Assembly (NCBI GenBank): GCA_949358305.1
Contig: OX442322.1
Coordinates: 7,068,001 to 7,132,000, forward strand
Direction of reading: 5' to 3'
Origin: Strigamia acuminata
Taxonomy: Eukaryota; Arthropoda; Chilopoda; Geophilomorpha; Linotaeniidae
Length of the DNA: 64,000 nt
Shown in pieces: positions 32,201-40,370 of the stretch (position 1 is the stretch's first letter; every line of letters begins with the position of its first letter). A program made the translations under genes and the position numbers. The notes below the pieces were generated by a model. The model worked only from the letters and a program-made list of their open reading frames with translations, ran no database searches and was not told the DNA's origin.

Positions 32201-34054
32201 TTTTGACGTTATCGGGTGTTCGTCGGGCTTGTGTGATGCCCTGGTCGATTTGGCCACCCTGCAGTGATTGCAGGTTAACTCCTTAGTGACCTCACTAGGT
32301 TCGATGCCATAAACCTGTTCATTTGCTGCTAAGAGCTTCATTGCATTCGTGTGCAAGTGGCCAAGTCGACTGTGCCATATGCCGGTCGCGTCCTTTCTCG
32401 CAGTTGAAGCTGCGACCCTCTTCTCATTGACTTTAGGAGGAGGTACTTTCAAGGACGGGATTGTCTGTAATACTTCGGCAAAGGTTTGTGAAGGGGAAGG
32501 AGCGGTAGGATTGGCTTGTGTGGACAGGTTCGGGACAGGTGTTGGAATGGGAGAATTTTTCGGAACAGGAAGTGTTTGGGTTTCCTGAGTCAATGGGGGA
32601 AATTCCAACCGAAAATCCGATAATTCGCGTTCCTTCGGCTTCTTTCTAGGTTTAGGAACCTTTACAAAATCTTCCTCAACGGTCACTAATGTCTGTACTG
32701 GAGGTGGAGATTGCGAAGTCGAAATCACATTTGTCACCGAGGTCACCGGTGGAGATAAGCCATCCACATAGTAAAGTCCGCCCTTCTCCTTGGCACGTAG
32801 AACAGAATGTTGGATGTCAGATTTGAAAACATTTACTTCGCCTTTGTAAACGTGGATATGGAATTCGTTTTTATCGATTTTTGACACCGAAATTAGATTA
32901 GCTTCGAAATTCGGCGCGTAGAATACATCTCGGAGATTCACTACACAAAGGCATCCGTCAATGTTCGTTTGGATTTGAACCGTTCCTTTCCCAGTCACTT
33001 GCGAGGTGCCTTGGCCAAGTTCAACATCGAATGGCACAACCTTCACGAAATCCGTAAACCATGACGCGACGTGGGAAATGTGATCCGTCGCGCCACAATC
33101 GACAATCCATTCGTGGCTCTGCATAAAATGAGCAGCAGGCATCTCGGTGATTTGTGGCGGTGCGTTTACAAAGAAGTTAGCATCACGCCTAGCTTGGGAA
33201 CTGCCCCTCGGACGGCCATCATTGGATTTGTTGGACTTGTTCTTTCCCCGGTTGCGACTTTTGCTTCTCGAAGGGCGTTGGAGTGACGCAGAAGGATTGG
33301 AATTTCTACTTCTTCGAGGTTCGGGGCACTTATTCGCGTAATGTCCCATTTGGTCGCAGTTAAAACACTTTATCGAGGAAAGCGGTCGGTTCCGGGAGCG
33401 AGAGCGAGTTTGATCCGTCGCATAAGCCTGTGAAGATGTCGAGGTGTGATCACGAGACGTATACGATCCTTGTCTCATATACTCCGAAAGGAGTTGTTCG
33501 GACACAGTTTGGGGTTTGAACTTGTCGTCTTCCCAATGGTAGATCGAGAAGGAAACCTGCGAGTACTCGGGGGGAAGTAAATCAAGGTACTGGTACGCGT
33601 GATGGTCCTCTGACGTCTTCTCGCCAATGTCTTTCAATTTCTGGACGTGGTAATCCACACGTCCCAGAAAATCAGCCATCTCTTCCCCCTTTTCCAATCG
33701 CAGTCCGAGGAATTCACGCCGTAAAGCCGCTTTTCTGGCACGGGAGCTGGGTGCGTAGATCTTCGCCAGCGTATCCCACGCCTCCTTCGGCGTATTACAG
33801 TTGTCGAGCGCTGATTTCTTCGGCTCGGAAACAAAACCATAAATCAAGCCGAGCGCTTTATCCTTCCGGCGTTTGTGTTTCTTGAGTTCCTTCGGATCGG
33901 CAGTCTTTTTAATTTCCTCCTCGTCCTCTTCGGTGACGTGATGCCATAACGATTCGGATTTTAAAAGCATTTTCATGCTGCGCGCCCACATCTCGTAGTT
34001 TCCTACGGCAAGTATGGGCACGCGCGTCATCGAGAGTTCGGAGGACTTCTGCAT
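29264..34054 (-). CDS. gag-pol: E4 Gag-Pol polyprotein, intact (1596 aa)
   Basis: A single frame, as in Drosophila copia. Gag (UBN2-type) occupies about residues 10-225, and the zinc knuckle CFNCDQMGHYANKC is at about 230. The protease DCGATDHIS (catalytic Asp) is at about 319. The pre-integrase HHCC-type region (WHSRLGHLH, CNHC) is at about 560-600. The integrase acidic triad lies in HMDLWG (626), RTDQGGEF (689) and NGTAERINR (725). RT starts near 1100, with LGCKWLFKLK, RARLVAQGF and catalytic YVDDIVLF at about 1284. RNase H has AFTDASWASD (about 1448) and STMEAEF (about 1485) and ends FTKWLPSDRLRKL. The Met at 34,054 is the one shared with E5. No key residue is missing. It acts in cytoplasmic virus-like particles and then in the nucleus. 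A second frame overlaps its 5' end. Confidence 0.97.
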   Translation of the reverse strand: MQKSSELSMTRVPILAVGNYEMWARSMKMLLKSESLWHHVTEEDEEEIKKTADPKELKKHKRRKDKALGLIYGFVSEPKKSALDNCNTPKEAWDTLAKIYAPSSRARKAALRREFLGLRLEKGEEMADFLGRVDYHVQKLKDIGEKTSEDHHAYQYLDLLPPEYSQVSFSIYHWEDDKFKPQTVSEQLLSEYMRQGSYTSRDHTSTSSQAYATDQTRSRSRNRPLSSIKCFNCDQMGHYANKCPEPRRSRNSNPSASLQRPSRSKSRNRGKNKSNKSNDGRPRGSSQARRDANFFVNAPPQITEMPAAHFMQSHEWIVDCGATDHISHVASWFTDFVKVVPFDVELGQGTSQVTGKGTVQIQTNIDGCLCVVNLRDVFYAPNFEANLISVSKIDKNEFHIHVYKGEVNVFKSDIQHSVLRAKEKGGLYYVDGLSPPVTSVTNVISTSQSPPPVQTLVTVEEDFVKVPKPRKKPKERELSDFRLEFPPLTQETQTLPVPKNSPIPTPVPNLSTQANPTAPSPSQTFAEVLQTIPSLKVPPPKVNEKRVAASTARKDATGIWHSRLGHLHTNAMKLLAANEQVYGIEPSEVTKELTCNHCRVAKSTRASHKPDEHPITSKALDLLHMDLWGPHPVNSFGGARYIFTIIDDATRYTWMFPLAQKSQTFECFKDFVSRIERVADTRVKAIRTDQGGEFMSNEFMDYLRKSGIQGQRTNPASPQMNGTAERINRTMADFMRATLDETKLPEELWAEIAVSFSYIKNRCPHSRIKNEVPYILWRQRALSVRHLRRLGSKCWVHYTAPGRNKLAPRAWEGFLVGYAVGTRGYRVWNPVDNKVVESIHVKIDERQSYRRSQRPSQPTFEESFQPGPRASPTPPTHVKFDDTIQYSTWSTGPDSDDPDSSDYDSDDSAPPRTPPPGIQSPPSGRQSPVLGAQAMPPIDVMADLILPTLRPDTSTGTTPTGTPTNTPPGSPTRLVTARRGSAPTRTAEQPILVETGATSYKWRSVGGNNPFSNWRREEHLRKDQVPGQVKIDVYYFPKPGVRLRSKPDIQAYCDKEGILYDEDLFFFGNMEHQLPVAPALRHRVHFCRREPGSYAEAVKFPDAPKWQEAIDEELGTFKKREVYQEVPKPPNTTILGCKWLFKLKTDTSGQITRYRARLVAQGFRQTLGVDYDEVFSPVVNFVLIRFFFCLLVILQGWKDAHLDVKCAYLYGELEHRVYMRIPAGAHCSNPDNVWLLIKSLYGLHQSGRQWYEKLDETLRGLGFRKLPACNCVYIFGTSAVMLVYVDDIVLFYSTDSTLDRIIRLISSKFEIVNLGPISRLLGVEFIRTAGRVFIIQRSYIDKIVKKFEVAADKMIKVPVTPGTTLKKGSTEHLSDFPYRSLIGSLLFLASRTRPDILYSVIALSQYNNCYNKTHIRALLQVLRYVANTADLAIELSGCTTSQLWAFTDASWASDTETSLSFGGFITYIGSVPIGWSCKKQSSVACSTMEAEFIALVECVKELYWLDYIFAQLPFLNRVSRPIVYSDALASIQFTSNDVENAKTKHIRVKYHWLREWYVAKVFELRKIPGEDNVADIFTKWLPSDRLRKLTSGIFCQ

Positions 34055-34751
34055 GATCGGTGTCCAAACACAAACGTGAAAAATATCGTGGCTTTAGAAG
34101 TGGTACGGGCAATCGTATTTCGATGAGCGGAGCACTGATTCGAAGCACACACTTATCGTCGCACAAATCACTCGAAGCACTGTCAAAGCGGAAACCACGA
34201 CGGGGAGGCAATGCTACAATTGCCTTGATAACCTGTGCTGAGTATCCCCCTAACGCCCTTTGCAAACCGCCTAGGGCCACGGAAACGTTAGGTGGCGCAG
34301 GGATAGCCTCAACACAGAATACAAATTTCACGAGCCCGACTGGACTAAGGGTGAAATCGATACTAAGGGACCCTCTCCAAAAATGGGGACTTAAAAATAA
34401 CAATATAATAACGAAATCTGAAAAGCAATAGGAAGGCGAAATTGATGAATCTGTTGCGGTGCTCGTCGCAACACGCAACCACGCGTAGAAAACGCGGAAA
34501 TTGATCAAAAATCGTCGAATTGCTAAATCGTCGATACTGTACGCACACCGGGGTGCAATACAGCGGGTTGGACCCGTTTCTGGTTGATAACGTCGCTCGG
34601 ACGTTGTCGAATCACTGAAAATCTGAAAAAGACAAAATAAATTCGGAAAACTCGCGAAACCCGCGTAAATTTCCCGGTTAACGACGAAAATAATCACACT
34701 TGATGTGTGAAAACGTTGCTGCACGTTCAAAACCGTCGTCAAACTCTTCAA
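33909..34751 (-). CDS. Hypothetical leader ORF of E4 (280 codons), overlapping gag
   Basis: The open frame runs through the leader and about 146 nt into gag. It is the counterpart of the 3' two-thirds of the E5 leader ORF (shared stretches include FLNVQQRFHT/LNVQQRFHT, INREIYAGF-like and FRFDSASSDLCDD). The 5' third is in another frame (35,202-34,678, which shares SRGWLAFQ), so E4 has one frameshift relative to E5. No domain is recognised. It may be no protein at all. Confidence 0.3.
   Translation of the reverse strand: MKSLTTVLNVQQRFHTSSVIIFVVNREIYAGFASFPNLFCLFQIFSDSTTSERRYQPETGPTRCIAPRCAYSIDDLAIRRFLINFRVFYAWLRVATSTATDSSISPSYCFSDFVIILLFLSPHFWRGSLSIDFTLSPVGLVKFVFCVEAIPAPPNVSVALGGLQRALGGYSAQVIKAIVALPPRRGFRFDSASSDLCDDKCVLRISAPLIEIRLPVPLLKPRYFSRLCLDTDHAEVLRTLDDARAHTCRRKLRDVGAQHENAFKIRIVMASRHRRGRGGN
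34207..34224 (-). promoter_or_regulatory. Conserved pre-gag RNA hairpin in E4
   Basis: GGCAAT and ATTGCC pair across a six-base loop, about 155 nt upstream of gag. The same hairpin is at 24,538-24,555 in E5 and 57-74 in E1. The role (packaging, dimerisation or translation) is inference. Confidence 0.5.
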
Positions 34752-35008
34752 ATCGTCGAAATCTGCAAATAAATAAAAGAAAAACCCGGAAAGTCTGCGA
34801 AACCCGCAACGATTTTCCGATTAATAACACAAATAAATGCACTTCGTGCGCAAAAACGTCGATCCTCGTGGGAAAACGTCGTTGGCAGCTTGAAAATCGT
34901 CGTCGTAAATCGCCGAGACCTGAAAAATAGGAATTTTCGCCGAAAAACGCGAAATTCGCGAAATTTGGCGATAAATTAGCGCAGTTTGGCGTGCACAGTT
35001 GGAAAGCC
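34752..35008 (-). repeat. Tandem modules in the E4 leader
   Basis: The leader after the primer site is built of divergent modules of about 140-170 bp. Each has a T-rich run ending in CAG (TATTTTTCAG, TTATTTGCAG, GTCTTTTTCAG), followed by a TTCGGCGATT-like block and GACGACGTTTT-like sequence. E5 has the same three modules (about 23,760-24,180), and the E12 remnant is one of them. Confidence 0.55.
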
Positions 35009-35026
35009 AACCATCCTCTGCTACCA
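35009..35026 (-). other. E4 primer binding site for initiator tRNA-Met
   Basis: A perfect 18-base match on the minus strand, two bases inside the 5' LTR. Confidence 0.95.
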
Positions 35027-35028
35027 AC

Positions 35029-35601
35029 TGTAGGAGGGGACGAAAAACTAGCACGAATTATCGTGCAAGCAAAGGCAAAACGGCGAGACACGAAACGGTA
35101 ATGGCGGCGACCGACCCGGGCGCGCATTACCGTAACTGGCGGCGACGTCTGCACGACGCACACAAATGCGGCGATAGAAAACGCCGTGACAACTGTATGC
35201 ACTTATAGTAGGCGTGCAAAGAGACTAAATACTTAAAATAATATAAAAGTTTAATTGGGAAAACATAACTTACACATTGAATCCATTTCTGGATGAGGAG
35301 TACAAATGCGACCGTGTGTCGCCATGTTGGAAAAACAAGTGAACAAGTGTACGCCAACTAGTGGCGGAATAACATATTATCAGTATCAAATATGAAAAAG
35401 GATGCATTGTGCTCAATGCTAAACAATAAATAAGCAAGTGCATTATGCCAAAGGCACAACTAGATAATAAAACCCCGCAGAACGTGATTAAATGAAAGAA
35501 TACATCGAGATATAATAATTAGATGGTCAAATATCTGAAGATATAAATGGACAATAATATCATAACCCATATTATAGCAAATAGTGCATTGCACACCAAC
35601 A
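35029..35601 (-). repeat. E4 5' LTR (573 bp)
   Basis: The upstream LTR of E4, reading right to left. It provides the promoter. Its end is GTCCCCTCCTACA, which unlike E5 and E1 does not resemble the tRNA 3' end. Confidence 0.96.
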
Positions 35602-35614
35602 GAATCGACTAGAT

Positions 35615-38600
35615 ATGGCGTCGGAGGAAAAATACGACGATTACAAGTCGATTAAAAAACTAAATGGGACAAATTATGCACAATGGGCGATTGGTGTGAA
35701 GTTATTGTTATCCCAGCAAGGCGTGTGGGACCACGTGACGGGCGACGAGACTGTGCCGGGTCCCAACGCCACAGCCAAAGAGAAACGGGATTTCAAAGTG
35801 CGTGAGAAGCGGGCGTGGTCCACGATATGCTTGAGTTGCGAAGAAGCGCAACAGCTCGTGGCCGTTGCCAAGGATACTTCTAAAGGAGCGTGGGAAGCAA
35901 TCCGGGATGCTTACCAGCCCACCACACGCGCCCGGAAGGGCAGATTGAGGCGCGAGTTCCTGCAAATGCATCTAATGGACAATGAGGAGATGATGTGTTT
36001 TCTGGCCCGTGTCGACAGAAAAGTCGCAGAACTCGCGAACGTCAAAGTTATACCGACGGATGAGGAAATTGCATTCCAATACATGGATTTCCTTCCTACA
36101 ACTTATGAGACTATAAAACAAATAATGTACCACTGGGATGATTTGGACTTCACCACTGCAAAAGTGAAAGAGCGATTATTAGGAGAGTATAATCGTTTAT
36201 TTGAAGCTTCAGACTCCTATGGCATGCGTACACAGGATTCCATCGATAATGCAGGTGCATTCTTTGGGAAAGGGCGATTCCAACGCGGAAAAGGCGGAAA
36301 TCAGCCATTTACACCTCGAACTTGTTTTTCCTGCGGCGGCACTGGTCACTTCGCGAGAGAATGCCCGTCACCGCCCAAACAACAAGCGAATATGCAAACC
36401 CAACGAGGTGGCACCTCTGCACAGCTAGCAAAAGGCACTGCACGAGGACGTGGCCGTGGTGTAAAAACCAAAAAGGCCAATTTGGGACAAGTTGACATCT
36501 TTGATGAGCCATTGACAATGTTTTCAGCGGCAGTTCATCAAACTGAAGAGGAAGTCACCTTGTCACCACCATTGTCTCTAATGTCGCATTGCGACTTTGA
36601 TCCGCACTGGTACATAGATACCGGTGCGACAGATCACTTTTCATTTAATAGAAGTTGGTTCGTGACCTTCAAGCCACTGTCCGGCTATAGTGTCCAGCAG
36701 GGGGAAGGTAAATCTAAAATTGAGGGCATTGGAAACGTGTTGATCACATCTTGTTATGCAGGCAGATGTAGGGAAATCACACTGCAAAATGTTTATTTTG
36801 CGCCAAATTTTAAGAAAAACCTCTTATCGCTGGGCCGGACAGATGAAGCTGGTTTCACAACTTTTATCAAAAATGGAAAGTTGACCATGTTTAAAGACCG
36901 AATTAGTGAGCCTTTTATTGTTGCAGAAAGAACGAATGATCGGATGTACAAAGTTAACTGCAAAATAGAGGCCAATATTGTGAACACAACTGCACCTTCT
37001 GCGCAACAGAGTGCAGCGGTGGGTGGAAATTCGGTCAAAAATGTTGTAAAAAGTGCAAGTGTCATTAATCCTTTACTAAAAACAGTAGATTTTAAGGCAG
37101 CATTACTAAACACATTGAGTGGCGCAGTGCAGACTGCAGCGAAGCAGCAAGTGAGCGTAAATGCGCTAGTAAATGCGTCAAATCTTCAGAAAAGCAATTT
37201 AAATGATACTAACGGGCAAAATGTTTCGAATGGGGGAAAAATCGAAAAGATCAAAGTGAAACCACAGCCAATGGACATTTGGCACTCCAGAATGGGCCAT
37301 TTTAATGCAAGTGGGATTGCAAAAATGGAAGTTTCGCCTGACATTTTCGGAGTTAAACTCTCCGACAAAGAACTTTCGCCTTGCGACGCGTGTTCGAAGG
37401 CAAAGAGCACTAGGGCAACCTTTTCCCCAATCCCAGAAATTTCTACAAAGGGAATTTTGGAAGTAATCCACATGGATCTGTGGGGCCCTCAACCTTTTAA
37501 ATCTCTTGGTGGGGCCAGCTATTACTTGATAATCGTGGACGATTACTCACGTTTTATGTGGGTGGAAATTATTAAAAACAAGGGGGATGCTTTTGAGCGT
37601 TTCAAACGATGGCAAACACAGGTTGAGCGCAGCACCGGGAAAAAGGTCAAATGCATCAAGACAGACAACGGCAAGGAGTTTGTGTCGAAAAAGTGGGATG
37701 ACTATGCGGCTTCTATTGGGCTTAAGTGCATCCAAACAAACCCCTACTCCCCAGAAATGAATCCCGTGGCCGAAAGAGCAAACAGAACAATTGTTGGGGG
37801 AATTAGAGCCATCCTGTTCGAAAACAATTTTCCAAAGGGTTTGTGGGCAGAATTAGCCGTGACAGTTGTCTATCTTAAAAATAGATTCCCACATGCAAGC
37901 TTAAGTGGGAAAACCCCGTATAACTTGTTTTATAACAAGAAAATGTCGTTGAGACATTTAAGATGTATCGGCTCCAAAGTTTTCGTACACATTCCTTCGC
38001 AAACAAGGAGAAGCAAGTTGGAAGAAAGGGCATGGCCTGGGGCCCTAGTCGGTTACGCGATTAAGACGCGGGGGTATCGAGTTTGGGACCCCAAATCCAA
38101 CCAAGTGATTGCTTCAAAACATGTGAAGATTAATGAGAATGTCTTTTGGCACGAGTCGGTGCAACTGAGTGAAATTCCATCCGAACCTAATTATATGGGA
38201 AATTTGAATTATGAAGATTCAGATGAGGAAGAAATTCCAGTGGCACAAGGGGGAATACCACAGAAAGTGGCCCCTGTTCAGCAACAGGTTCCCCCTATCA
38301 TACAGCAGTTGTTTCAGGCCCCGAAACATGCGATTCCGAATCCCCAATTAGTCCAACAGGCGGTCGAGCCTGAAATTGTGGAAGAAATCGCTCAAGCTGT
38401 TGGTGGGATTGAAGAAGAGGAGGAACAACAAGTGGAAGTTCGGCCTCCAAATCCGACTCTCACACCTCCACCAGTTAGGAGGAATCCGCCACGCGGTGCT
38501 AAGTTAAAGGGGGACATAATAAGAAAACGTATGACCGCTCCTGAGGAATTAAAAATTTTGGACATGACACAATGGCAGAAAGAAGGAGTTGACTTCACTG

Positions 38601-39892
38601 AGATATTTTCACCAGTGGTCAACTTTGTTCTCGTACTGATATTCTTTTGTTCTCTTGTGGTTCTACAAGGCTGGCGAGATACACATCTCGACATCAAGTC
38701 TGCGTACTTGTACGGAGACCTTGATGTGCCACAATACATCAATATCCCGAAGGGCTTACGGACCAAAGAGAACCAACACAAATGTTGGCGATTGGTCAAA
38801 TCCTTGTACGGACTTCACCAGTCCGGAAGGATGTGGTATTTCAAGCTCCACGAACGATTATTAGAAATAGGGTTTACTCCAGTCTTAGGATTGAATTGCG
38901 TATATAATTACGGCTCAGATGCCGTCCTTTTGTTTTACGTCGACGATATTGTTTTGTTCAGTCGTGATGCTTTCGTTGAACAATGTATCATCGAGTGGAT
39001 TCAAGAGAGCTTTGAAATAGTCAACCTTGGACCAGTAACTCTACTATTAGGGATTCATTTTGAGAGGAAAAATGGGGACATTTTAATACATCAAAAGAGT
39101 TATATTGCGAAATTAGTCGAGAAATATGACATTGACCCGTGCCATAAGATTAAAATCCCAGTCACAGTTGGTACCATGATACAGAAGGTACAACCGGGTG
39201 AACAAGTAAACTCGACGTTCCCGTACAGGTCCCTAGTAGGGAGTTTACTATTTATCGCGAACAGAACGCGCCCAGATATCCTTTTCAGCGTCATTGTGTT
39301 ATCTCAATACAATGAGACCCACTCTAACAGACATGTTAAAATGCTAGTACAAGTGTTAAGATATCTGACGAATACCCCCAACTATGTAATCAACCTAGCA
39401 AATTGTAAAAACAACAATTTAACGGTTTACACCGACGCATCCTTTGCTTTGGACCAAGACAGTAGGAGAAGCTTTGGTGGTCACATAGTTTATTTAGGAG
39501 GGGTTCCGATTTCATGGAATTGTCGAAAACAATCCATGACTTCACTGAGTATAATGGAAAGCGAGTTTCTCGCAGTTGTCGATGGCGTGAGAGAAGTGAT
39601 ATGGCTTGAACGTTTGTACGAAGCTGATATCATCTTATGTTTCAACCGAAATGTCCCTTGCGTCTACGCCGATAGCATGCCGGCAATCAACTATGCGAAA
39701 AACAAGATCGAGAACCGTGCAAATAAACATATAGATGTTAAATTGCACTTTCTTCGTGATTGGTATGAAAAAGGCGTGTTTAGTATTAAACATGTGCCTG
39801 GTGAATTGAACATCGCGGATTTGATGACGAAGTGGTTGCCGCGCCCCAGATTGTGTCAGCTCTGTGAGCATATTTTTGTTGTAGTCAAATAG
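35615..39892 (+). CDS. gag-pol: E3 Gag-Pol polyprotein, open but lacking part of RT (1425 aa)
   Basis: It starts at MASEEKYDDYKSIKKL, the same Met as E2. It has Gag, zinc knuckle CFSCGGTGHFAREC, protease WYIDTGATDHF, and pre-integrase IWHSRMGHFN with CDACSKAKS. The integrase has HMDLWGP, IKTDNGKEF and NPVAERANRT. At about 38,580 the linker sequence DMTQWQ runs straight into GVDFTEIFSPVV. Compared with E10, about 150 residues are missing in frame, including the RT finger motifs (GSKWIYKIK, RARLVAQGF). The catalytic YVDDIVLF and RNase H (YTDASFALD, SIMESEF) remain. The frame is open, but the RT is probably inactive, so E3 would need help in trans. Confidence 0.93.
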   Translation: MASEEKYDDYKSIKKLNGTNYAQWAIGVKLLLSQQGVWDHVTGDETVPGPNATAKEKRDFKVREKRAWSTICLSCEEAQQLVAVAKDTSKGAWEAIRDAYQPTTRARKGRLRREFLQMHLMDNEEMMCFLARVDRKVAELANVKVIPTDEEIAFQYMDFLPTTYETIKQIMYHWDDLDFTTAKVKERLLGEYNRLFEASDSYGMRTQDSIDNAGAFFGKGRFQRGKGGNQPFTPRTCFSCGGTGHFARECPSPPKQQANMQTQRGGTSAQLAKGTARGRGRGVKTKKANLGQVDIFDEPLTMFSAAVHQTEEEVTLSPPLSLMSHCDFDPHWYIDTGATDHFSFNRSWFVTFKPLSGYSVQQGEGKSKIEGIGNVLITSCYAGRCREITLQNVYFAPNFKKNLLSLGRTDEAGFTTFIKNGKLTMFKDRISEPFIVAERTNDRMYKVNCKIEANIVNTTAPSAQQSAAVGGNSVKNVVKSASVINPLLKTVDFKAALLNTLSGAVQTAAKQQVSVNALVNASNLQKSNLNDTNGQNVSNGGKIEKIKVKPQPMDIWHSRMGHFNASGIAKMEVSPDIFGVKLSDKELSPCDACSKAKSTRATFSPIPEISTKGILEVIHMDLWGPQPFKSLGGASYYLIIVDDYSRFMWVEIIKNKGDAFERFKRWQTQVERSTGKKVKCIKTDNGKEFVSKKWDDYAASIGLKCIQTNPYSPEMNPVAERANRTIVGGIRAILFENNFPKGLWAELAVTVVYLKNRFPHASLSGKTPYNLFYNKKMSLRHLRCIGSKVFVHIPSQTRRSKLEERAWPGALVGYAIKTRGYRVWDPKSNQVIASKHVKINENVFWHESVQLSEIPSEPNYMGNLNYEDSDEEEIPVAQGGIPQKVAPVQQQVPPIIQQLFQAPKHAIPNPQLVQQAVEPEIVEEIAQAVGGIEEEEEQQVEVRPPNPTLTPPPVRRNPPRGAKLKGDIIRKRMTAPEELKILDMTQWQKEGVDFTEIFSPVVNFVLVLIFFCSLVVLQGWRDTHLDIKSAYLYGDLDVPQYINIPKGLRTKENQHKCWRLVKSLYGLHQSGRMWYFKLHERLLEIGFTPVLGLNCVYNYGSDAVLLFYVDDIVLFSRDAFVEQCIIEWIQESFEIVNLGPVTLLLGIHFERKNGDILIHQKSYIAKLVEKYDIDPCHKIKIPVTVGTMIQKVQPGEQVNSTFPYRSLVGSLLFIANRTRPDILFSVIVLSQYNETHSNRHVKMLVQVLRYLTNTPNYVINLANCKNNNLTVYTDASFALDQDSRRSFGGHIVYLGGVPISWNCRKQSMTSLSIMESEFLAVVDGVREVIWLERLYEADIILCFNRNVPCVYADSMPAINYAKNKIENRANKHIDVKLHFLRDWYEKGVFSIKHVPGELNIADLMTKWLPRPRLCQLCEHIFVVVK

Positions 39893-39909
39893 TTGCGCAA
39901 AGGGGGATT

Positions 39910-40365
39910 TGTTAGAAAAATGCCCAACTGTTTGAGATTTATTAGTTGCATATTTATGGCTAAATGCAACGTGCATGTCTTTACTTTGCTGTGACTTAGT
40001 TAAACTAGTTGATCCCGATTTTTACCCTGCTTGTTATGTGCCGCAACTAGTTTATTTACTTGTAAAGATGTGCCTTCTCGTCGTCCGCTCAAATGAGCAA
40101 TATTCGTTTAGTTATTCCATTGCTTTTAAGTTGTTTATCGATTATTTGCTCCTCCCTTATTGTCTATCATGTAAAGGACAAATCATTGCTTGTTAACAAT
40201 GATTTGTTCTACTTTAAGTTCCGTAGCCTCGAAAGAGGTGCTCTTTCATGTTCTCTCTTCTCATCACGATGAATAAAGATGGCGGTCGCATAATGCGAGT
40301 TCCCGCACCGTTTGAATCGAGTGTCAGCTCCTTTTCATTGATGTCCGGCGCCTACAAACCTATCA
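39910..40365 (+). repeat. E3 3' LTR (456 bp)
   Basis: It follows the polypurine tract CAAAGGGGGATT. It is the same length as the 5' LTR with about five substitutions. Contains AAGATGGCGGT (40,276-40,286). Confidence 0.95.
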
Positions 40366-40370
40366 AGATC

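Larger units (their letters stand above)
28444..35601 (-). mobile_element. E4: complete, apparently intact Ty1/copia retrotransposon (7158 bp)
   Basis: It has 573-bp LTRs at both ends with only two differences by eye, and a 5-bp duplication GAATC (28,439-28,443 and 35,602-35,606). The primer site is perfect (35,026-35,009), one frame of 1596 codons is uninterrupted, and a G-rich polypurine tract precedes the 3' LTR. Everything a copia element needs is present. It is the youngest element of its nest and sits in the leader of E3. Confidence 0.97.
26911..40365 (+). mobile_element. E3: Ty1/copia element, host of E4
   Basis: LTRs are 456 bp each (26,911-27,366 and 39,910-40,365), flanked by AGATC (26,906-26,910 and 40,366-40,370). 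By eye they differ at about five positions. The leader is split at 28,443 by E4, with duplication GAATC. Without E4 the element is about 6.3 kb. The Gag-Pol frame is open but carries an in-frame deletion in RT. E2 is a second copy of the family. Confidence 0.95.
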
